Part shown: one piece after another, positions 60,180 through 64,000 of the stretch
How the letters are laid out: every line of letters starts with the position of its first letter
How positions within the stretch are numbered: position 1 is the stretch's first letter
DNA from: Ktedonobacteria bacterium
Lineage (GTDB): Bacteria > Chloroflexota > Ktedonobacteria > Ktedonobacterales > JACDGC01
Direction of reading: 5' to 3'
NCBI GenBank assembly: GCA_027459785.1
Contig: DAIDGU010000084.1
Coordinates: forward strand, 62,001 to 126,000
DNA length: 64,000 nucleotides
Notes under the pieces: model-generated
What the model was told of the DNA's origin: nothing
What the model saw: the letters and a program-made list of their open reading frames with translations, nothing else
Database searches by the model: none
Made by a program: the position numbers and the translations under genes

Positions 60180-61919
60180 ATGCTCTCACACAACCTGAGT
60201 TTGATCTGTGCCACGACGGGTGCGCCGGGCAGTTCCGGTGCGCTGGTTGATTACGCGCCGTATGTCGAACAATTGCGGGTCACGAGCGCCAGCCCCGGCG
60301 GCTATGGCGCACTGCACGCGCGGCTGCGGCTGCCTGCGGGGCGCGTGCGCCTGCCGCGCCCGGAACTGGGCGTGCTGAACGGGCGGGTGACGCTGTTGGA
60401 TGGCCGCGACTGCGTCTATTGCGGCGAGATCACGGAGGCGGCGCTGACGCTGGCGGCGGATGGCGAGGCGGTCGATCTGCTGGCGCAGGGCGGCGCGGGG
60501 GCGCTGGCGGACGATCCGCAAGATGCGACGTATGCGAACCAGACGGCGCAGGCGATCATCGCCGCCGAGTTCAGCCGCCGTAGCGCGTATCTCGCCGTCG
60601 CGGCTGATCAAGCGGCGGTTTTGCCAAATGCGCCCACGGCGACTTTTTCACCATTTTTCGATGGCCGCACGCTCGAAGACATTTTGCATGAACTGTGCGA
60701 TCTGCTGGGCGATTATACCTGGGGTGTGTGGCACCATCCGGTGCAGCGCGATGCCTTTGGGCTGCCGACGTGGCAATTGCAGGTGCATGCGCGTGATACC
60801 ACGACGGTGAGCTATCGGGCGCTGCTGGCCGATGTGGTCAGTTGGCGCATCGCGCCCGCCGCCACGCGCGCTTTCAACAGCGTTACGCTGCATTATCTCG
60901 ATCCGGTCGCCGGCCCCGGTGCCGTGACGGTGCAGGATAGCCGGCTGAATGGCGATCTGTCGCAGGGGAGCGCGCCGTTCCGCTTCCGCCGTTTTCGGCG
61001 CGACTTGGGCCAGCGCGCCCTGACGGCAAGCCAGGCGACGGCGCTGGCGAACCAATACCTGGCGTCATTCCAGAACATCAGCAATGTGATCGAAGTGCGC
61101 CTGGCCGCTGTGCGCGATGCCAACGGCGTTCCCCTGCCGCTGCCGCGCGTGCGCGCCGATGGCAACATCGCCATCCCCGAATTGCTGACCCGCGCCGCCA
61201 CCTTCCCCGCCACACCCGCGATGCAGCCCGGTACCAACCTGTTTTACATCCGTCAGGCAACCTATGACGAGCAGCGCGGCCAAACGCCTACCCTCACGCT
61301 CTTGCTGGATCAAGTCGCCGACTTCGCGGCGGCGGACCTCACGCGCTTGCGCTACGAGGAGCAGTTGCGCCAGCGGTCAAAGCGCGCGAACCGGATCGTG
61401 CAGCCGGCGGGGCTGGCACTCAAAGGCGCATGGTCGGTGCTATTCACCGGCGCGGGCCAGTGGGGCAGCGCCATCCAGTTTCCGGCGGTACTCGCCGCCG
61501 CGCCCACCAGCATCACCTTCAGCGGGCAGACGAGCCAGAATATCAGCAGTGGACCAAATGCCGGCAACATCACCGTCTGGGGGTGTGATGTCTACGTCGG
61601 GGCGACCAGCACCGGCAACGGCTGGTGGATCGGCCTCTATACCACTAACGGCAACTGCCTGCGCGATGTCGATGCTAGCGCCCGCACGGCCCGCCACCAC
61701 TGCGACGCCTGCGGCACCCTGAGCGATGCGCTGCCCCTCGCCAATCTTATCGAGCGCGGGCAGATCGCCGGCCTGCCGACTTACGCCGCCACCTGCCGCG
61801 CCTGTGGGGCGCGCGAGTGCTTCAACGCGGCGCTCACCGTCGCCGACGAGGCCGATCCCGATCCCCGCCGCGCGGCCAACGCGCGGGCGATCCGCGCGGT
61901 GGTGGGGCTGGTGGGATAG
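60180..61919 (+). CDS. phage-like tail/baseplate protein with Cys-rich end
   Basis: A 579-residue protein. The N-terminal half, with VDYAPYVEQLRVTSASPGGY, ILHELCDLLGDYTWGVW and WRIAPAATRAFNSVTLHYLDP, resembles baseplate hub or tail-lysin-like proteins that come after the distal tail in siphoviruses. It ends in a small beta-rich module and a Cys-rich motif (HHCDACGTLSDAL...CRACGARECF) that looks like a zinc ribbon, which is odd for a tail protein. AGGAGG precedes the ATG. Another phage-like gene is not seen after it; the structural set seems to end here. Confidence 0.5.
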   Translation: MLSHNLSLICATTGAPGSSGALVDYAPYVEQLRVTSASPGGYGALHARLRLPAGRVRLPRPELGVLNGRVTLLDGRDCVYCGEITEAALTLAADGEAVDLLAQGGAGALADDPQDATYANQTAQAIIAAEFSRRSAYLAVAADQAAVLPNAPTATFSPFFDGRTLEDILHELCDLLGDYTWGVWHHPVQRDAFGLPTWQLQVHARDTTTVSYRALLADVVSWRIAPAATRAFNSVTLHYLDPVAGPGAVTVQDSRLNGDLSQGSAPFRFRRFRRDLGQRALTASQATALANQYLASFQNISNVIEVRLAAVRDANGVPLPLPRVRADGNIAIPELLTRAATFPATPAMQPGTNLFYIRQATYDEQRGQTPTLTLLLDQVADFAAADLTRLRYEEQLRQRSKRANRIVQPAGLALKGAWSVLFTGAGQWGSAIQFPAVLAAAPTSITFSGQTSQNISSGPNAGNITVWGCDVYVGATSTGNGWWIGLYTTNGNCLRDVDASARTARHHCDACGTLSDALPLANLIERGQIAGLPTYAATCRACGARECFNAALTVADEADPDPRRAANARAIRAVVGLVG

Positions 61920-61948
61920 GTGGTAGCTTTTCAAGCAAAGCTGATGAT

Positions 61949-62619
61949 TTAGCATCCCTGCTTGACTTGGAGCGGAATTTGGAACACCCAGGCGGGTACA
62001 TCATTGGCATAGGCGGTTGAGAAGGTGTAGACCGTACTGGTGGAATACCATTGATCGCTCGTTGTCTTCGTCGCTGGATCGGTGCGGCGGATATCATTAC
62101 TGATGATGCGCCCATCGGCAGCCGTGGCAAATGCTACCGTTTGTGTCAATGAATGATTGGTTTTTCCGGTTGCGCGCCAAATGCGGAACTGGGCAGGAAC
62201 GGCAGCTTGTTGGGTATGAAGAGTAGTTGGGAGGGCGGGAACACCTTGCGGCAGTGGTTCAATGGGGGTGGTCGAACTTGAGGCGGTGAAATGCTCGTTC
62301 AACAATTCTTGCTGGTTCACATACCAGGGAAAAACATAAAGCCGTGGTTATCTGTTTCGTACCAGTTACTATACGTTATGATAACACCTGTGCCGGGATC
62401 GGCAGGATTAGGGCCGGGGCCGATATAGCTCAGCCCTTGCCAATAGATGATGCTGTTCGCTGGCTCACCGTGCGTAATGACCCAGGGTTGATGGTGAGTG
62501 GGGAATGTGAAAGCTGCGGCATCGTTCGCCGAAGCTGGGCGGGCCTTCACAGAAGTTCGATTTTTCACTACCGCAATGAAAGCAACGAGCAGAACGAAAA
62601 CAGCGAAGACGATTAACAA
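61949..62619 (-). pseudogene. membrane-anchored protein gene with frameshift in a T-run
   Basis: Frame one (62317-62619) codes for a membrane anchor (MLIVFAVFVLLVAFIAVV) and an extracellular part ending in NHGFMFFPGM. Frame two (61949-62320) starts with a GTG overlapping the first stop (GTGA) and continues VNQQELLNEHFTASS. One extra T in TTTTT near 62331 would read ...FFPWYVNQQELL, a natural continuation. The full protein would be about 222 residues with one membrane helix and a Thr/Ser-rich outer part. It could instead be two coupled genes. I do not recognise the family. Confidence 0.5.
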
Positions 62620-62758
62620 TTGTATTATACATTATAAGCAAAGATCGCTAGATTGTCAACATCGGTATCTTAGGCTATGCAAATGAGGGCAGACAAGCCG
62701 GTATTCTGTGTTATACTGCGGGTACGAGATGCACCCAAGGGGACGGACACAGGCGCAG

Positions 62759-63148
62759 ATGGCGAAGACGAAAGCGCGCAAGCGCGCATTAGAGAAGAAG
62801 CGCGGCACCACGGCGCACGATCCGTTCATCCCCGCCCGCAACGCGCGCCCACTACGGCCATTGGAGGTGAATATGCGACCCAAAACGCCGGCGCGACCAG
62901 CCGTTAGTAGCACATCCGCACAGCGGCAACGGTGGTATTCGTTCGGTCCGCTCACCTTCATCGGGCTAGGGATCGCGGGGTTATTTTGCACACTTGTGCT
63001 GGGCGATCGCTTCTATGGGTTGCTGGAAGCAATTCCACTCCCACTGCCCGTGTTCGTCGGGGATAGCGGCTTTTGGCTGCTGGTGTTGGTGGGAGGCGTG
63101 ATCTGGGGCATACAGCGCCTCATCACTGCGGCCAGGAAACACGCATGA
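62759..63148 (+). CDS. small membrane protein
   Basis: A protein of 129 residues with a Lys/Arg-rich cytoplasmic N-terminus (MAKTKARKRALEKKRG) and two membrane helices (LTFIGLGIAGLFCTLVLG and WLLVLVGGVIWGIQRLI). Topology suggests both ends inside the cell. A further ATG at 62729 could be the start; neither has a strong ribosome site. No family recognised. Confidence 0.5.
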   Translation: MAKTKARKRALEKKRGTTAHDPFIPARNARPLRPLEVNMRPKTPARPAVSSTSAQRQRWYSFGPLTFIGLGIAGLFCTLVLGDRFYGLLEAIPLPLPVFVGDSGFWLLVLVGGVIWGIQRLITAARKHA

Positions 63149-63270
63149 GCGTAGCTGCCCACTTGTTCTGCGCCAAGATAACCTGAGCTTAACATCGATG
63201 TATTATGCTACAGATGAGGCTAGCGTTCGCAGAGGGTTTTTTGTCATGTTTTGAAGCGAGGTAGCGTTGT

Positions 63271-64000
63271 ATGCCTACGGATTCCACCGCGCGCCCGGTC
63301 GTTTTGCGCCAACGGTATACGCTGTGGCAACAGGTGCGCGCGAACATGTATGGCCGGCTGCCATTGCTGCTGGAAACGCTGATCGCGCTGGGGTTGATCG
63401 CCGCGCTCTTCGTAGTAGATAGCGTCTTTTTCTTGCACCACGGCTCTGCGACCTTGGGCGACGCACTTGTGGCGACGCTGGGGCTGCTGGCGCTGCAAGT
63501 GCCGAACATCGGGCATGGCGACCAGACGACGTTGACACTGCTGGCCTTCAATCTGCTCTTTTCGCTGCTCTTCGCCCAGAGCGTGCTGAACTCGCTGCGT
63601 GCGCTTTTCACGAAGCGTAGCTTCGCGCTGCAACAGCAAGGCTTGGCCGCCGTGTTGCGCGGCCATCTCATCATCTGCGGGCTGGGGCGCTTGCAGATTC
63701 GCGCGGCGGTGCGGCTGGTGGAGGAGGGGTATGCCGTCGCCATCATCCAGCAAGACGATGATTCGCCCTTACTGCAACGCGCGCTGGCGCTCCACATCCC
63801 CGTCATCTATGGCAACGCGGTGGCGGCACAGACGCTGCGCCTGGCCGGCATCCAGCATGCCAGGGCCGTGCTGGCGATCATCGATGGCGATCTGATCGAT
63901 GTGGAGATCGCGCTGGCTGTCCGCGCTTTGCGCCCAAACATACGCATCATCCTGCGCGCTTTCAGCGAGGATTTCGACCGTGGATTGGAAAAGGTCTTCG
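63271..64000 (+). CDS. TrkA-N/RCK potassium channel-like protein (partial)
   Basis: The first 243 residues of a longer protein that runs off the window. Residues 30-110 have two membrane helices (LLETLIALGLIAALFVV and LTLLAFNLLFSLLFAQSVL) around a pore-like region. From about residue 128 a TrkA-N domain starts: GHLIICGLGRLQIRAAVRLVEEG and the acidic IIQQDDDSP are the NAD-binding pieces. Such proteins are RCK-gated potassium or cation channels. GCGAGG lies before the ATG. Confidence 0.75.
   Translation, partial: MPTDSTARPVVLRQRYTLWQQVRANMYGRLPLLLETLIALGLIAALFVVDSVFFLHHGSATLGDALVATLGLLALQVPNIGHGDQTTLTLLAFNLLFSLLFAQSVLNSLRALFTKRSFALQQQGLAAVLRGHLIICGLGRLQIRAAVRLVEEGYAVAIIQQDDDSPLLQRALALHIPVIYGNAVAAQTLRLAGIQHARAVLAIIDGDLIDVEIALAVRALRPNIRIILRAFSEDFDRGLEKVF

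Noticed and set aside
22996-61919. Intact prophage
   Set aside because: No integrase, terminase, tape measure, lysis or replication genes and no attachment-site pair were identified, and non-phage genes interrupt every step.

Overview
The window looks like a chromosomal segment of a high-GC bacterium, most likely a member of the Chloroflexota. This is an inference from its housekeeping genes (a dnaG-rpoD pair, murG, folD, pyruvate dehydrogenase E1), its many secreted Pro/Thr-rich lipoproteins, and the dispersed CACGAA-type intergenic repeats. No rRNA or tRNA gene was seen, so taxonomy rests on gene content only.

Layout. 1-22.8 kb is an ordinary chromosomal region: a PstS-like lipoprotein, an ABC exporter ATPase, an HxlR/DoxX divergon, a hicAB remnant, an MFS carrier, PDH E1 alpha/beta, dnaG-rpoD (minus strand), murG, a TIG-repeat surface protein, a folD with altered active-site residues, an Asp-box lipoprotein, a TetR/methyltransferase divergon and a threonine dehydratase-like enzyme. 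23-62 kb is a mosaic. Siphovirus-like structural genes lie on the plus strand in normal head-to-tail order: portal, prohead protease/scaffold, major capsid protein, connector, head closure, tail terminator, and two large tail proteins. They are spread over about 39 kb and separated by non-phage genes: glycoside hydrolases GH3 and GH5, a PD-(D/E)xK-DNA methyltransferase, a response regulator, lipoproteins, toxin-antitoxin genes, a C39-like peptidase and a pentapeptide-repeat membrane protein. No terminase, integrase, lysis gene or tape measure was seen. Many of the phage-like genes start 26-50 bases after a large inverted repeat built from CACGAA or CGCGAA words.

The main discovery is a complete diversity-generating retroelement (DGR) at 44.2-48.2 kb. 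It has a target gene coding for TIR, TPR-like and coiled-coil regions and an FGE/C-type-lectin-fold domain. Its last 43 codons are a variable repeat. It is followed by a DGR-type reverse transcriptase (YVDD and IGNQTSQ motifs), an Avd accessory protein and a 129-base template repeat. Variable and template repeats differ at 23 positions, all 23 of them adenines in the template. The target has no signal peptide and carries a TIR domain with a plausible catalytic Glu, so the system is best read as an intracellular effector or receptor whose recognition face is diversified by retrohoming. A vapBC pair follows it.

At least five genes in the window are broken by one base (hicA, a lipoprotein with an in-frame stop, a Tat-exported protein, a head-closure gene, a small membrane-anchored protein). 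These are either real decay or sequencing errors in homopolymers. An IS transposase remnant lies at 57.5-58.2 kb. The window ends inside a TrkA-N/RCK ion-channel gene.
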